Source: Pseudomonas atagonensis
Lineage (GTDB): Bacteria > Pseudomonadota > Gammaproteobacteria > Pseudomonadales > Pseudomonadaceae
NCBI RefSeq assembly: GCF_011369485.1
Contig: NZ_VXCA01000025.1
Location: 372,001 to 436,000, forward strand
Length of the DNA stretch: 64,000 nucleotides
Reading direction: 5' to 3'
The notes beneath the pieces are model-generated. The model searched no databases. It was given only the letters and a program-made list of their open reading frames with translations, and was not told where the DNA came from. The position numbers and the translations under genes were made by a program. This document shows positions 1 through 8,710 of the stretch, piece by piece. Every line of letters begins with the position of its first letter. The stretch's first letter is position 1.

Positions 1-529
1 GGGTGATGGTTTTCTTGCCATCGGGATAGCTGACTTTATAGGTGTGACGGAACACCAGCGCCTGACCGTTGGACAGACCCACGGCAACCAGCGGATGACC
101 TGGCTGGTCCTCACCGATGGAGGTCACGGTAGCGCCGGCCGGAACCGGCAGATCGACGCGCTTCAATTCAGCGCCACTGTCGAGATCGAAAAACAGCGCC
201 TGGCCCTTGTCGGAAACGCGCATGGCCACCTGATTCTGCTCTTCGAGCGAGATCATCAGCGGCTTGCCGGCGTCCTGCATCCAGGCCGGGGTAATGGCAT
301 CTTTCGCGGTCAGGTCGGCACCTTTGAACAGCGGCGCAACCACGTAGGCGAGAAAGAAAAAGATCAGGGTGATGGCTGCCAGTACCGCCAGACCGCCAAC
401 GAGGACGTACCAGCGGGTGAAGCGATCCTTGAGCGCGCGAATGCGGCGCTTGCGTTGCAGCTCAGGCGTATTGAAATCAATGCGCTTGGGAGGATTAGTA
501 GTCATGTGGGAATTGGCCAGATCATTCAT
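1..529 (-). CDS. pstC: Phosphate ABC transporter permease PstC, N-terminal part (cut by window edge)
   Basis: This is the inner-membrane permease subunit of the high-affinity phosphate importer. Only the first 176 codons are present. A basic cytoplasmic start (residues about 1-40) is followed by one strong transmembrane segment (about 41-68), then a soluble periplasmic-looking stretch. That layout fits the long pseudomonad PstC, which carries a large domain before the usual permease core; the core lies outside the window. ATG at 529 is preferred over an in-frame ATG at 505 because AGGG lies about 7 nt before it. pstS lies upstream on the same strand. A Pho box 22 nt before the start suggests pstC has its own promoter. 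Confidence 0.88.
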   Translation of the reverse strand, partial: MNDLANSHMTTNPPKRIDFNTPELQRKRRIRALKDRFTRWYVLVGGLAVLAAITLIFFFLAYVVAPLFKGADLTAKDAITPAWMQDAGKPLMISLEEQNQVAMRVSDKGQALFFDLDSGAELKRVDLPVPAGATVTSIGEDQPGHPLVAVGLSNGQALVFRHTYKVSYPDGKKTIT

Positions 530-551
530 GCGCTCACCCTAGCGATCCTGT

Positions 552-569
552 ATGACAGAAAGATGACAG
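552..569 (-). promoter_or_regulatory. Pho box upstream of pstC
   Basis: On the minus strand this reads CTGTCAT-CTTT-CTGTCAT, two perfect 7-mers of the PhoB consensus with the standard 4-nt spacer. It ends 22 nt before the pstC ATG, so pstC should respond to PhoB independently of pstS. Confidence 0.85.
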
Positions 570-630
570 TGCAGTGACGCAGCAAATCCACCGCCAGCAG
601 GACTGGCAGAGGATCGAAAATTTGAGGTGT

Positions 631-667
631 GGAAAAGGCCGGCCTGCAAGCAGATCCGGCCTTTTTC
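631..667 (-). terminator. Rho-independent terminator downstream of pstS
   Basis: Read on the minus strand, an A-rich run leads into a GGCCGG/CCGGCC stem followed by TTTT. It lies between pstS and the pstC Pho box and would limit read-through from pstS. Confidence 0.7.
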
Positions 668-668
668 C

Positions 669-699
669 TTGAGTCCGGCGGGGTTCACCCCGGACTCAA
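669..699 (-). terminator. Second hairpin immediately after pstS
   Basis: The arms TTGAGTCCGG and CCGGACTCAA form a 10-bp stem starting just after the pstS stop codon. It has no clean U-tract of its own. It may act with the next hairpin or protect the 3' end of the abundant pstS mRNA. Confidence 0.55.
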
Positions 700-703
700 T
701 TTG

Positions 704-1705
704 TTACTTTTTTGCGACTTCAGCGCCGCCTTCCTGCAGCCCCAGATCAGCCAGTGCTTTTGCAGCAACCTTGGCCGGCAGTGGGATGTAGCCGTCTTTC
801 ACTACAACTTCCTGGCCCTGTTTGGACAGAACCAGTTTCACGAACTCAGCTTCCAGCGGAGCCAGAGGCTTGTTCGGGGCTTTGTTCACGTACACGTAGA
901 GGAAACGCGACAGTGGGTACTTGCCGTTCAGGGCGTTTTCTTCGGTGTCTTCGATGAAGTCAGTGCTGCCTTTCTTCGACAGGGCAACAGTCTTCACGCT
1001 GGCGGTCTTGTAGCCGATGCCCGAGTAACCGATGCCGTTCAGCGAGGAGCTGATCGACTGCACGACCGAAGCCGAGCCTGGTTGTTCGTTGACGTTTGGC
1101 TTGTAGTCGCCTTTGCACAGGGCTTCTTCTTTGAAGTAGCCGTAGGTGCCGGATACCGAGTTACGGCCGAACAGTTGTACTGGCTTGTTGGCCAGGTCGC
1201 CGGTCACGCCCAGGTCGCCCCAGGTTTTCACGTCGGCTTTGGCGCCGCACAGACGGGTCGACGAGAAGATCGCGTCAACCTGTTCCATGGTCAGGTGCTG
1301 GATCGGGTTGTCTTTGTGAACGAAGACAGCCAGGGCGTCCACGGCAACCGGGATGGCGGTTGGCTTGTAGCCGTATTTCTGTTCGAAGGCCGCCAGTTCG
1401 GTGTCCTTCATCTTGCGGCTCATCGGGCCCAGGTTGGAGGTGCCTTCAGTCAGCGCAGGTGGCGCAGTGGCAGAGCCAGCAGCCTGAATCTGGATGTTTA
1501 CGTTCGGGTATTCTTTTTTGTAGTTCTCAGCCCAGAGGGTCATGAGGTTGGCCAGAGTATCGGAGCCGACGCTGGACAGGTTGCCCGACACACCAGTGGT
1601 CTTGGTGTAGCTCGGGATAGCAGGGTCAACAGCGGCAACCGCGTTGGCAGTCGCAACGCCAGCAGCGACAAAAGTCATTGCCGCCATCAAACGCTTCAGT
1701 TTCAT
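704..1705 (-). CDS. pstS: Phosphate ABC transporter substrate-binding protein PstS
   Basis: Periplasmic phosphate-binding protein feeding the PstCAB importer. The 333-residue product has a typical Sec signal peptide (MKLKRL followed by an Ala-rich core, cleavage near residue 25). The mature part has the PstS-like phosphate-contact motifs SVGSDT, AGSATAP and GRNSVSGTYG. ATG at 1705 is followed by the signal peptide, so no later start is needed. A Pho box about 80 nt upstream and the downstream pstC gene support the assignment. Confidence 0.93.
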   Translation of the reverse strand: MKLKRLMAAMTFVAAGVATANAVAAVDPAIPSYTKTTGVSGNLSSVGSDTLANLMTLWAENYKKEYPNVNIQIQAAGSATAPPALTEGTSNLGPMSRKMKDTELAAFEQKYGYKPTAIPVAVDALAVFVHKDNPIQHLTMEQVDAIFSSTRLCGAKADVKTWGDLGVTGDLANKPVQLFGRNSVSGTYGYFKEEALCKGDYKPNVNEQPGSASVVQSISSSLNGIGYSGIGYKTASVKTVALSKKGSTDFIEDTEENALNGKYPLSRFLYVYVNKAPNKPLAPLEAEFVKLVLSKQGQEVVVKDGYIPLPAKVAAKALADLGLQEGGAEVAKK

Positions 1706-1783
1706 GCCTTACTCCTAGCAGATAGGGTGTGTTAAGTCGGGGCCAAGTATCAGCAGGCCGTGTGAACACTCTATGGCTGAAAT

Positions 1784-1801
1784 ATGACAATTGGATGAAA
1801 G
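1784..1801 (-). promoter_or_regulatory. Pho box upstream of pstS
   Basis: The minus strand reads CTTTCAT-CCAA-TTGTCAT: two near-consensus PhoB 7-mers with a 4-nt spacer, about 80 nt before the pstS ATG, a normal position for a PhoB-activated promoter. Confidence 0.8.
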
Positions 1802-1841
1802 GCCAGCATTCGAGGTGTCACAAAAAATGAATTCCGCAGCA

Positions 1842-1879
1842 GGTTGACAAATCAAATGCAAAAGATAGGCTTGTCAACC
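1842..1879. promoter_or_regulatory. Inverted repeat over the promoter of the XRE/ImmA-PIN module
   Basis: GGTTGACAA (1842-1850) and TTGTCAACC (1871-1879) are perfect 9-bp inverted arms 20 nt apart. The left arm contains TTGACA, a consensus -35 hexamer. The right arm ends 13 nt before the ATG at 1893. The arrangement suggests autorepression by the XRE domain encoded just downstream. Confidence 0.6.
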
Positions 1880-1892
1880 ACGAGAGGAACTC

Positions 1893-2951
1893 ATGATAAA
1901 CGACCGAATTCGCCGCGCCCGCCTGCAGAGAGGCCTCACCCTAGAGGGTCTGGCGGCCCAGCTTGGCGACATCACCAAACAAGCGTTAAGCAAATATGAG
2001 AAAGGGTTAAGTACTCCAAACTCTTCTCGCCTGCTGCAACTGGCCAAAGCACTTCAGGTCAGTCCCGAATATTTTTTCCGCGCGGAGGTTATTCCTCTGG
2101 CACCTCTTGAGTTTCGAAAGCTGGCCAGAATGCCCAAGTTTCGCCAAGCTCAGGTTGAAGAAAAAATTCGGGAACATCTCGAACGCTACATTTCACTTGA
2201 GCAATGTTTCGACCCGGCAGATATCCAGACCCCTGCCACCCCAGCGCAGATGCTCCCGGTTTCAACCCTCGAAGAGGCCGAGCTAGCAGCCGAAAAGCTT
2301 CGCCAGTTTTGGGGGATCGGTAGCGATCCCATCGCCAATCTGACTGAACAATTGGAAGAGCACAGCATCAAGGTTGCAATGCTAAACGGCCCAGATGATT
2401 TCGATGGAGCTTGCGCTGCTACTGGTGACGGCGACCATGTATTGATTGCTTTGAATGCTGACCGTCCGGGTGAGCGAATCAGATTTACGGCAGCTCATGA
2501 GCTCGGCCATTGGGTTATGGCGTTGCCTGAAGACATGCCGGAGAAAGACAAAGAAAACTGTTGTCACCGTTTTGCCGGTGCATTTCTCTACCCCGCCAAA
2601 AGCGTAACCGGCGATTTCGGCAGCCATCCCCGGTCCAGAGTCCACCCACGAGAGCTACTGATCGCCAAACGCCAATACGGAATATCAATGCACGCTGCGT
2701 TGAGACGGCTGAAGGATCTGAAGCTACTTAGCGAAAGTGGCTACAAATCCCTCACTATTCAATTCAGTGCCAACGGCTGGCGCAAAGCAGAGCCTGAACC
2801 TATGCCGTGCAAACCACCCCAGCGCTTTGATTCGCTGGTGTTCTGGGGATTGGCGGAAGGATTGATCACCAAGTCGCGGGCTGCTGAACTCCTGCGCAAA
2901 CCGGTGAGCGCACTTGATCCCAATTTCCTGGGCTCACTGGAGAGTGCATGA
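1893..2951 (+). CDS. XRE-family regulator fused to ImmA/IrrE metallopeptidase domain (probable antitoxin)
   Basis: A 352-residue two-domain protein. Residues about 1-62 form an XRE helix-turn-helix (LTLEGLAAQLG...SKYEKG). A linker leads to an ImmA/IrrE-type zinc peptidase domain with the HEXXH motif AAHELGHWVM near residue 200. XRE-COG2856 fusions are known as predicted antitoxins of PIN-type toxins and as phage-type regulators cleaving their partner. AGAGGAA precedes the ATG at 1893. The stop overlaps the next gene by ATGA, so the two are translationally coupled. Codon use looks less GC-biased than in the neighbours, which would fit acquisition, though I did not measure it. Confidence 0.85.
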   Translation: MINDRIRRARLQRGLTLEGLAAQLGDITKQALSKYEKGLSTPNSSRLLQLAKALQVSPEYFFRAEVIPLAPLEFRKLARMPKFRQAQVEEKIREHLERYISLEQCFDPADIQTPATPAQMLPVSTLEEAELAAEKLRQFWGIGSDPIANLTEQLEEHSIKVAMLNGPDDFDGACAATGDGDHVLIALNADRPGERIRFTAAHELGHWVMALPEDMPEKDKENCCHRFAGAFLYPAKSVTGDFGSHPRSRVHPRELLIAKRQYGISMHAALRRLKDLKLLSESGYKSLTIQFSANGWRKAEPEPMPCKPPQRFDSLVFWGLAEGLITKSRAAELLRKPVSALDPNFLGSLESA

Positions 2952-3439
2952 GTCTGATCTATATCAGTGATACGAATATCTGGATCGACTTCAGAAATGC
3001 CGGATTACTGGAGCAGATGTTCAGCTTGCCGTTTACGCTGTGTTGCACTGACTTCGTAATGTACGAACTCGACGACTTTTCTCATGACGAACTGCTCGAC
3101 CGAGGGTTGATTGTCGAATCGTTCGATGAGGAAGGTGTAATACGATTGTCGGGGCTGAGGATCGAGCACAACAACAGCTCTTTAGCCGACGTCTCCTGCT
3201 ACTTGCTTGCGCAGGAAACGGGCCGTCCTTTACTCACCGGAGATGGCAGGTTGCGCCGTCAGGCCCAAAGAGACGGGCTACAGGTACACGGCGCGCTATG
3301 GTTGCTCGATTTAATGGTTGAACATCAAGTCATCGACGAAACAGAAGCCGCAAATGCTTTGGCTCATATGCTTGAGCACGGGGCTCGCCTGCCGGTTGGC
3401 GAGTGTGAAACAAGGCTTTCGCGCTGGCGAAAGCCCTGA
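2948..3439 (+). CDS. PIN-domain protein, probable toxin/ribonuclease of the XRE-ImmA module
   Basis: A 163-residue protein with a PIN-like fold. The expected acidic residues are visible: D8 (IYISDTNIW), E40 (VMYELDDF), D81 (SSLADVSCYL) and D99 (LLTGDGRLR). PIN toxins are Mg-dependent ribonucleases. The start overlaps the XRE-ImmA stop codon (ATGA), the usual antitoxin-toxin order. A 9-bp stem (GGCTTTCGC/GCGAAAGCC, about 3414-3437) overlaps the last codons and may end transcription between the two convergent genes. Target RNA cannot be predicted. Confidence 0.75.
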   Translation: MSLIYISDTNIWIDFRNAGLLEQMFSLPFTLCCTDFVMYELDDFSHDELLDRGLIVESFDEEGVIRLSGLRIEHNNSSLADVSCYLLAQETGRPLLTGDGRLRRQAQRDGLQVHGALWLLDLMVEHQVIDETEAANALAHMLEHGARLPVGECETRLSRWRKP

Positions 3440-3453
3440 GTTCCGGAACTGAA

Positions 3454-4752
3454 TCAGCGTCCCTTGCTCCACAACCACGCCCCTACCAGAGTCCCCATCG
3501 CGCACAGCACCGCCACATAGTAGGCCGGCCCCATCGCGCTTTCTTTCAGCAGCAGGCTGACCACCATTGGCGTCAGGCCGCCGAAGATCGCGTAGGCGAC
3601 GTTATAAGAGAAGGACAGACCACTGAAACGCACCACCGGCGGGAACGCCTTGACCATCACGTACGGCACCGCGCCGATGGTGCCGACCAGAAAACCGGTC
3701 AGCGCATACAGCGGGAACAGCCAGTTCGGGTGATCGGCGAGGCTGTGATAGAACGTCCACGAGCTGATCAGCAAACCCAGGCAGCCGAACACGAACACCC
3801 GGCCGGCACCGAAACGATCGGCCAGCGCACCAGAGATGATGCAGCCCAGGCTCAGGAACACGATCGCCAGGCTGTTGGATTGCAGCGCGGTGGTCGGCGA
3901 GAAGTGATAGACCGTTTGCAGCACGGTCGGGGTCATCAGGATCACCACTACAATGCCGGCGGACAGCAACCAGGTCAGCAGCATCGAGATCGCAATCGCA
4001 CCGCGATGGTCACGCAGCACCGCGCGCAGCGGCACTTCTTCGGCCAGCGCCTTGCGTTGTTGCAGTTCGGCGAACACCGGGGTTTCGTGCAGCCAGCGGC
4101 GCAGGTAGACCGAGAACAGGCCGAATACACCGCCGAGCAGGAACGGAATCCGCCACGCGTAATCCGAGACTTCCACCGGCGTGTAGATGCTGTTGATCGC
4201 GGTGGCAACCAGCGAGCCCAGCAGGATGCCGGCGGTCAGGCCGCTGGTCAGGGTGCCGCAGGCGTAACCAATGTGCTTCCCGGGCACGTGTTCGGAAACG
4301 AAGACCCACGCCCCCGGCACTTCGCCGCCGATTGCCGCACCCTGAATGACGCGCATCAATAGGAGCAGGATCGGCGCCCACATGCCGATCTGCGCATACG
4401 TCGGCAGCAGACCCATGATCAGGGTCGGTACCGCCATCATGAAAATGCTCAGAGTGAACATCTTCTTGCGCCCCAGCAGGTCGCCGAAGTGCGCCATGAC
4501 GATGCCGCCCAGCGGCCGCGCGAGGTAACCAGCGGCGAAGATGCCGAAGGTCTGCATCAAGCGCAGCCACTCGGGCATGTCGGCCGGGAAGAACAGCTTG
4601 CCGACCACGGTGGCGAAGAATACGAAGATGATGAAATCGTAGAATTCCAGCGCACCGCCAAGGGCGGACAGCGACAGGGTCTTGTAGTCATTGCGGGTCA
4701 ACGGTCGTGCGGGTTGCTCGGGCTGCGCGAGGCTCGAAGGCGCTGTGGTCAT
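3454..4752 (-). CDS. MFS transporter, metabolite:H+ symporter (MHS) family
   Basis: A 432-residue inner-membrane transporter with about 12 hydrophobic segments. N-terminal ALGGALEFYDFIIF and the loop motif HFGDLLGRKKMF are hallmarks of the MHS branch (ProP, ShiA, KgtP and relatives), which import organic acids, betaines or aromatic acids with protons. The open frame extends further upstream, but MTTAPSSLAQ at 4752 gives a normal MHS N-terminus and has AGAGAAG about 10 nt before it. No neighbouring enzyme indicates the substrate. Confidence 0.85.
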   Translation of the reverse strand: MTTAPSSLAQPEQPARPLTRNDYKTLSLSALGGALEFYDFIIFVFFATVVGKLFFPADMPEWLRLMQTFGIFAAGYLARPLGGIVMAHFGDLLGRKKMFTLSIFMMAVPTLIMGLLPTYAQIGMWAPILLLLMRVIQGAAIGGEVPGAWVFVSEHVPGKHIGYACGTLTSGLTAGILLGSLVATAINSIYTPVEVSDYAWRIPFLLGGVFGLFSVYLRRWLHETPVFAELQQRKALAEEVPLRAVLRDHRGAIAISMLLTWLLSAGIVVVILMTPTVLQTVYHFSPTTALQSNSLAIVFLSLGCIISGALADRFGAGRVFVFGCLGLLISSWTFYHSLADHPNWLFPLYALTGFLVGTIGAVPYVMVKAFPPVVRFSGLSFSYNVAYAIFGGLTPMVVSLLLKESAMGPAYYVAVLCAMGTLVGAWLWSKGR

Positions 4753-5129
4753 GGCAAGGGCTTCTCTTATAGTCGGATCTACCGCCACAACAACGCTGGC
4801 TGTGACTTGGGCAGGTTCGGCACCATAGCAAATTGTTCGAAAAAGCACATAGAGGCGCGTATTTGACGGTCGAAATGAGAACCGGATGGTCGTCGCGGAG
4901 TCTACCGACCGATATACTCGCAACCTTGCTCCGGTTTGTAGGGGGTTGCTGTGCGAAAACGTCGTTGGCCCGGCCTTTGCTCGGGATTAGCCGGTTTCGC
5001 AGAGTTTCTCCTTAGGCGCCTGATGGAAAACGTGACGAACGTAGTATGTTCGGTGCTGAATCGTTTTTCCCGAAGACGGCTACCACCAGCAATACCAACG
5101 AAGAGTCACGGGTCAGAGGCACCCCCGGC
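4753..5129. other. Non-coding gap between MHS transporter and thioesterase
   Basis: 377 nt between divergent genes. A TATACT -10-like hexamer lies at 4913-4918 on the plus strand without a convincing -35. I see no conserved ORF, strong hairpin or repeat. Confidence 0.4.
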
Positions 5130-5534
5130 ATGATAGAGCTCGAACAAGAAGATCCGATCCCGCAAGGCGACCTGGCCCTGCAAATCACCGCACTTCCACG
5201 CGAAACCAACGGCTTTGGCGATATTTTTGGCGGCTGGCTGGTGGCGCAGATGGATTTGGCCGGCACCGCCATGGCCAGCCGTGTCGCCGGTGGCCGCGTT
5301 GCCACTGTGGCCATCGACCGTATGGCGTTCCTTGTGCCGGTCGCCGTCGGCGCGCAACTGTCCTTTTATACCCAGACCCTGGAAATCGGCCGCAGCTCGA
5401 TCCAGATGATGGTCGAAGTGTGGAGCGACGACCCGCTGTCCAGCGAGTGGCGTAAAGTCACCGAAGCGGTATTCGTCTTCGTTGCCATCGACGGCAGCGG
5501 CCGCACGCGTTCGGTGCCGCCACGCGCGCGTTAA
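5130..5534 (+). CDS. Acyl-CoA thioesterase, YciA-like hotdog fold
   Basis: A 134-residue single hotdog-domain thioesterase. The N-terminal motif NGFGDIFGGWLVAQMD carries the catalytic Asp and Gly-rich helix start typical of YciA-type acyl-CoA hydrolases, which control free CoA and acyl-CoA pools in the cytoplasm. The frame is open from 5046, but MIELEQEDPIPQGDL at 5130 matches the family start and has AGAGG upstream. The mutarotase gene follows 58 nt later on the same strand. Confidence 0.85.
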   Translation: MIELEQEDPIPQGDLALQITALPRETNGFGDIFGGWLVAQMDLAGTAMASRVAGGRVATVAIDRMAFLVPVAVGAQLSFYTQTLEIGRSSIQMMVEVWSDDPLSSEWRKVTEAVFVFVAIDGSGRTRSVPPRAR

Positions 5535-5592
5535 ACCTCGCGACCGTTTTGCGGTCGATAGTCGTCCCAAGTGCCTGATCGAGAGTTGCCCC

Positions 5593-6492
5593 ATGAACAC
5601 GCCCAACGTTGAAGCCGTGAAACTGGATGAACTGAACTGCTGGCGCATCCGCCACGGTCAGGCCGAAGTGCTGGTGGCCCAGCAAGGCGCGCACATCCTC
5701 AGTTATCAGATCGATGGGCAGCAGCCGATCATCTGGCTCAATGACAAGGCCGAGTTCAAGACCGGCAAAAGCATCCGTGCTGGCGTGCCGGTGTGCTGGC
5801 CGTGGTTCGGCAAGTTCGAACGCAATCCGCAGAGCGTGCAGGCCATGTACACCGGTGAGCAACCGTCACCCGCTCACGGGCTGGTGCGGGCGATGGATTG
5901 GGAGCTGGGCGGGATCGAATCAGAGGCTGACGGCGTCAAGGTCGAATTCAAACTGCCCTACCCCGAAGGTGGCCTGCCGGGCTGGCCGCACGAAGTCGAT
6001 CTGACCCTGACCCTGCATTTGTCCGAACAACTGAGCTTCAGCCTGACCAGCCACAACCGTGGCCGTGACACCGTCAGCCTGAGTCAGGCGCTGCACACGT
6101 ACTACGCGGTCAGTGATGTGCGCAATGTGCATGTCGACGGCGTGGCGGGCCTGAATTACATCGAAACCCTGGACAACTGGAACACCCACCAGCAGCAAGG
6201 TGACCTGGGTTTCGCCGGGGAAACCGACCGCATCTACCTCGACGCCCCACCACAACTGAGCATCGTTGATTCGGCATGGGAGCGACGCATCGTGCTGACC
6301 GCCACCGGGTCGCGCACGGCAGTGATCTGGAATCCGTGGATCGACCGCGCAGCTGCGCTGGCCGATATGGATAACGATGGCTGGCAACGCATGTTGTGCA
6401 TCGAGACGGCGAATGTGATGGATGACGTAGTCACCCTGGCGCCGGGGGCGAGCCACACCATGGGCGTCAGCGTCGCCAGCAAGCCGCTCTAA
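5593..6492 (+). CDS. D-hexose-6-phosphate mutarotase (YeaD family, aldose-1-epimerase superfamily)
   Basis: A 299-residue cytosolic enzyme interconverting alpha and beta hexose-6-phosphate anomers. The core motifs are visible: RAGVPVCWPWFG, SPAHGLVR (His), LHTYYAVSD (His) and CIETAN (candidate catalytic Glu). Length and motif order match bacterial YeaD. ATG at 5593 follows a 58-nt gap after the thioesterase gene. A REP doublet follows the stop. Confidence 0.88.
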   Translation: MNTPNVEAVKLDELNCWRIRHGQAEVLVAQQGAHILSYQIDGQQPIIWLNDKAEFKTGKSIRAGVPVCWPWFGKFERNPQSVQAMYTGEQPSPAHGLVRAMDWELGGIESEADGVKVEFKLPYPEGGLPGWPHEVDLTLTLHLSEQLSFSLTSHNRGRDTVSLSQALHTYYAVSDVRNVHVDGVAGLNYIETLDNWNTHQQQGDLGFAGETDRIYLDAPPQLSIVDSAWERRIVLTATGSRTAVIWNPWIDRAAALADMDNDGWQRMLCIETANVMDDVVTLAPGASHTMGVSVASKPL

Positions 6493-6510
6493 GACACACA
6501 GCAGAACGAA

Positions 6511-6602
6511 CTGTGGGAGGGGGCTTGCTCCCGAAGGCGATGTGTCAGTCAACTAATCCATTGACTGACACACCACCTTCGGGAGCAAGCCCCCTCCCAC
6601 AG
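6511..6602. repeat. REP doublet (REPIN), GTGGGAGGGGGCTTGCTCCCGA family
   Basis: A nearly complete 92-bp palindrome. Outer arms of about 27 bp (CTGTGGGAGGGGGCTTGCTC... and its complement) enclose inner arms TGTGTCAGTCAA/TTGACTGACACA and an 8-nt loop. It lies between the convergent mutarotase and DUF3299 genes. Confidence 0.9.
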
Positions 6603-6618
6603 TTGTTTTGCACAGGTG

Positions 6619-7155
6619 TCAGAGATCGGACTCTTTCACCACTCGCACCTTGTCCGCTTCCAGCGCATACGCAGCGTCTGCCAGATCATTGCTGACCTTC
6701 TCGATCTTCAGCGTGCCGGTCACCCACAGCGGCGTGTAGATGTCATCCAGCTTCAATCCCTTCGGATAACGCACCAGCACCAATTGATTCGGCGGCGGTG
6801 GCGGCACGTGGATGCACGCGCCCGGGTACGGCACGAGGAAAAACAGCGTGCTGCGGCCCATGGCGTCGGACTCCAGTGGCACCGGATAACCACCGATGCG
6901 GATGTGTTTGTCGTTCATCGACGCCACGGTTTTGGTCGAATACATCACCGCCGGCAGACCTTTGGCCTGCTTCATCCCGCCCTTCTCGGTGAAGGTGCCG
7001 GTGGCTTCCGGAGAGTTGTGGTCAATTTCGGGCATGGCCTCGAGGGCCTTTTGATCCGACTTGGGCATCAGTTCGAGCCAGTCGGTTTCCGGCAGTTCGC
7101 CGGCGTGGGCCAAACCGCTGCCCAGAAAAAGGAGAGTCAACAGAAGACGGCGCAT
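6619..7155 (-). CDS. DUF3299 domain-containing periplasmic protein
   Basis: A 178-residue exported protein with a Sec signal peptide (MRRLLLTLLFLGSGLAHA, cleavage about residue 18). The mature part resembles DUF3299: WLELMP near the start, RIGGYPVPLE in the middle, and FFLVPYPGACIHVPPPPPNQ, with one Cys and a His beside a proline run. This family has been seen near metal or lipoprotein export systems, but no biochemical role is established. It stands alone here. Confidence 0.8.
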   Translation of the reverse strand: MRRLLLTLLFLGSGLAHAGELPETDWLELMPKSDQKALEAMPEIDHNSPEATGTFTEKGGMKQAKGLPAVMYSTKTVASMNDKHIRIGGYPVPLESDAMGRSTLFFLVPYPGACIHVPPPPPNQLVLVRYPKGLKLDDIYTPLWVTGTLKIEKVSNDLADAAYALEADKVRVVKESDL

Positions 7156-7248
7156 GAAGGTGCTCGGTAAAGAAAGGAGGGAACGTTGAATCGCCGAGCA
7201 TTCTAGCCCTCCCGGCCGGTTTGGCAGAGAGGGCTTTGTCGCTTTGGA

Positions 7249-7494
7249 TCAGTTCTTTTTGATCAGGCCGTAGATCACCAGCAGCACGATTGCGCCAACC
7301 AGCGCGCCGATGAAACCTGCGCCTTGACCGGCCTGATAGATGCCCAGAGCCTGGCCGCCGTAGGTGGCTGCCAGCGAACCGCCGATACCGAGCAGGATGG
7401 TCATGATCCAGCCCATGCTGTCATCGCCCGGTTTCAGGAACCGCGCCAGCAGGCCGACGATCAAGCCGATAAAGATGGTTCCGATAATTCCCAT
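7249..7494 (-). CDS. GlsB/YeaQ/YmgE-type small membrane protein
   Basis: An 81-residue hydrophobic protein with three transmembrane segments and the family's conserved pattern (GTIFIGLIVGLLARFLKPG, then GWIMTILLGIGGS). Members are stress-induced inner-membrane proteins of unclear mechanism. GAGAGGGAATTGCC precedes the ATG at 7494, a good ribosome site. Confidence 0.88.
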   Translation of the reverse strand: MGIIGTIFIGLIVGLLARFLKPGDDSMGWIMTILLGIGGSLAATYGGQALGIYQAGQGAGFIGALVGAIVLLVIYGLIKKN

Positions 7495-7617
7495 GGCAAT
7501 TCCCTCTCAGTAGTAGATATGCGAAGCCTAGTCAGACTTTGGCATCCTGCCATGAGAGAACGGCGGCCCCTGAATGGTTCCGCCGTTGCCACATGAAACC
7601 GGATTTACTTGGCAATG

Positions 7618-8700
7618 CTACTCGGCGATCAGCGCTTCGACCTTGAGGATCTGCGCTTCGAGCGTGGCCTTGTCGGCGCAACGCAGGTTGGCATGACCGA
7701 CCTTGCGCCCGGCCTTGAAGGCTTTACCGTAGTGGTGCAGGTGGCAATCTTCGATGGCGATGACCTTTTCCACCGGCGGAACAACGCCGATGAAATTGAG
7801 CATCGCACTCTCGCCGACCTTGGCCGTCGAACCCAGCGGCAGGCCGGCAACGGCGCGCAGATGGTTTTCGAACTGGCTGCACTCGGCGCCTTCGGTGGTC
7901 CAGTGCCCGGAGTTGTGCACGCGCGGGGCGATTTCGTTGGCTTTCAGGCCACCGTCAACTTCAAAGAACTCGAACGCCATCACGCCGACATAATCCAGCT
8001 GCTTGAGCACACGGCTGGAGTAGTCTTCGGCCAACGCCTGCAGCGGGTGATCGGTGCTGGCGATCGACAGCTTGAGAATGCCGCTGTCGTGGGTGTTGTG
8101 CACCAATGGATAGAACTTCGTCTCGCCATCGCGGGCACGCACGGCGATCAACGAAACTTCACCGGTGAACGGCACGAAACCTTCCAGCAGGCAGGCCACG
8201 CTGCCCAGTTCGGCGAACGTGCCGACCACGTCTTCAGGCTTGCGCAGGACTTTCTGGCCCTTGCCGTCGTAACCCAGGGTGCGGGTTTTCAACACGGCCG
8301 GCAGACCGATCGAAGCGACAGCGGCATCCAGATCGGCTTGCGACTGGATGTCGGCGAAGGCCGGGGTCGGAATGCCCAGATCCTTGAACATGCTCTTTTC
8401 GAACCAGCGATCACGAGCGATGCGCAGGGCTTCGGCACTCGGGTAGACCGGCACGAACTGCGACAGGAACGCCACGGTTTCAGCCGGGACGCTTTCGAAC
8501 TCGAAGGTCACCAGATCGACTTCATCGGCTAATTGGCGCAGGTGATCCTGATCGCCGTAATCGGCCCGCAGGTGTTCGCCCAACGCAGCGGCACAAGCGT
8601 CCGGCGCAGGGTCGAGGAAAGCGAAGTTCATGCCCAGCGGAGTGCCCGCCAGAGCCAACATGCGACCCAACTGGCCGCCACCGATTACACCGATCTTCAT
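7618..8700 (-). CDS. purK: 5-(carboxyamino)imidazole ribonucleotide synthase PurK
   Basis: ATP-grasp enzyme converting AIR, bicarbonate and ATP to N5-CAIR in de novo purine synthesis. The 360-residue protein starts MKIGVIGGGQLGRMLALAG, the diagnostic PurK N-terminus, and contains EVSLIAVRARDG and EIAPRVHNSGHWT. The frame is open upstream to 8763, but ATG at 8700 fits the family start and lies 10 nt after the purE stop, so purE-purK form one operon. Confidence 0.95.
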   Translation of the reverse strand: MKIGVIGGGQLGRMLALAGTPLGMNFAFLDPAPDACAAALGEHLRADYGDQDHLRQLADEVDLVTFEFESVPAETVAFLSQFVPVYPSAEALRIARDRWFEKSMFKDLGIPTPAFADIQSQADLDAAVASIGLPAVLKTRTLGYDGKGQKVLRKPEDVVGTFAELGSVACLLEGFVPFTGEVSLIAVRARDGETKFYPLVHNTHDSGILKLSIASTDHPLQALAEDYSSRVLKQLDYVGVMAFEFFEVDGGLKANEIAPRVHNSGHWTTEGAECSQFENHLRAVAGLPLGSTAKVGESAMLNFIGVVPPVEKVIAIEDCHLHHYGKAFKAGRKVGHANLRCADKATLEAQILKVEALIAE

Positions 8701-8710
8701 CTCAACAACC

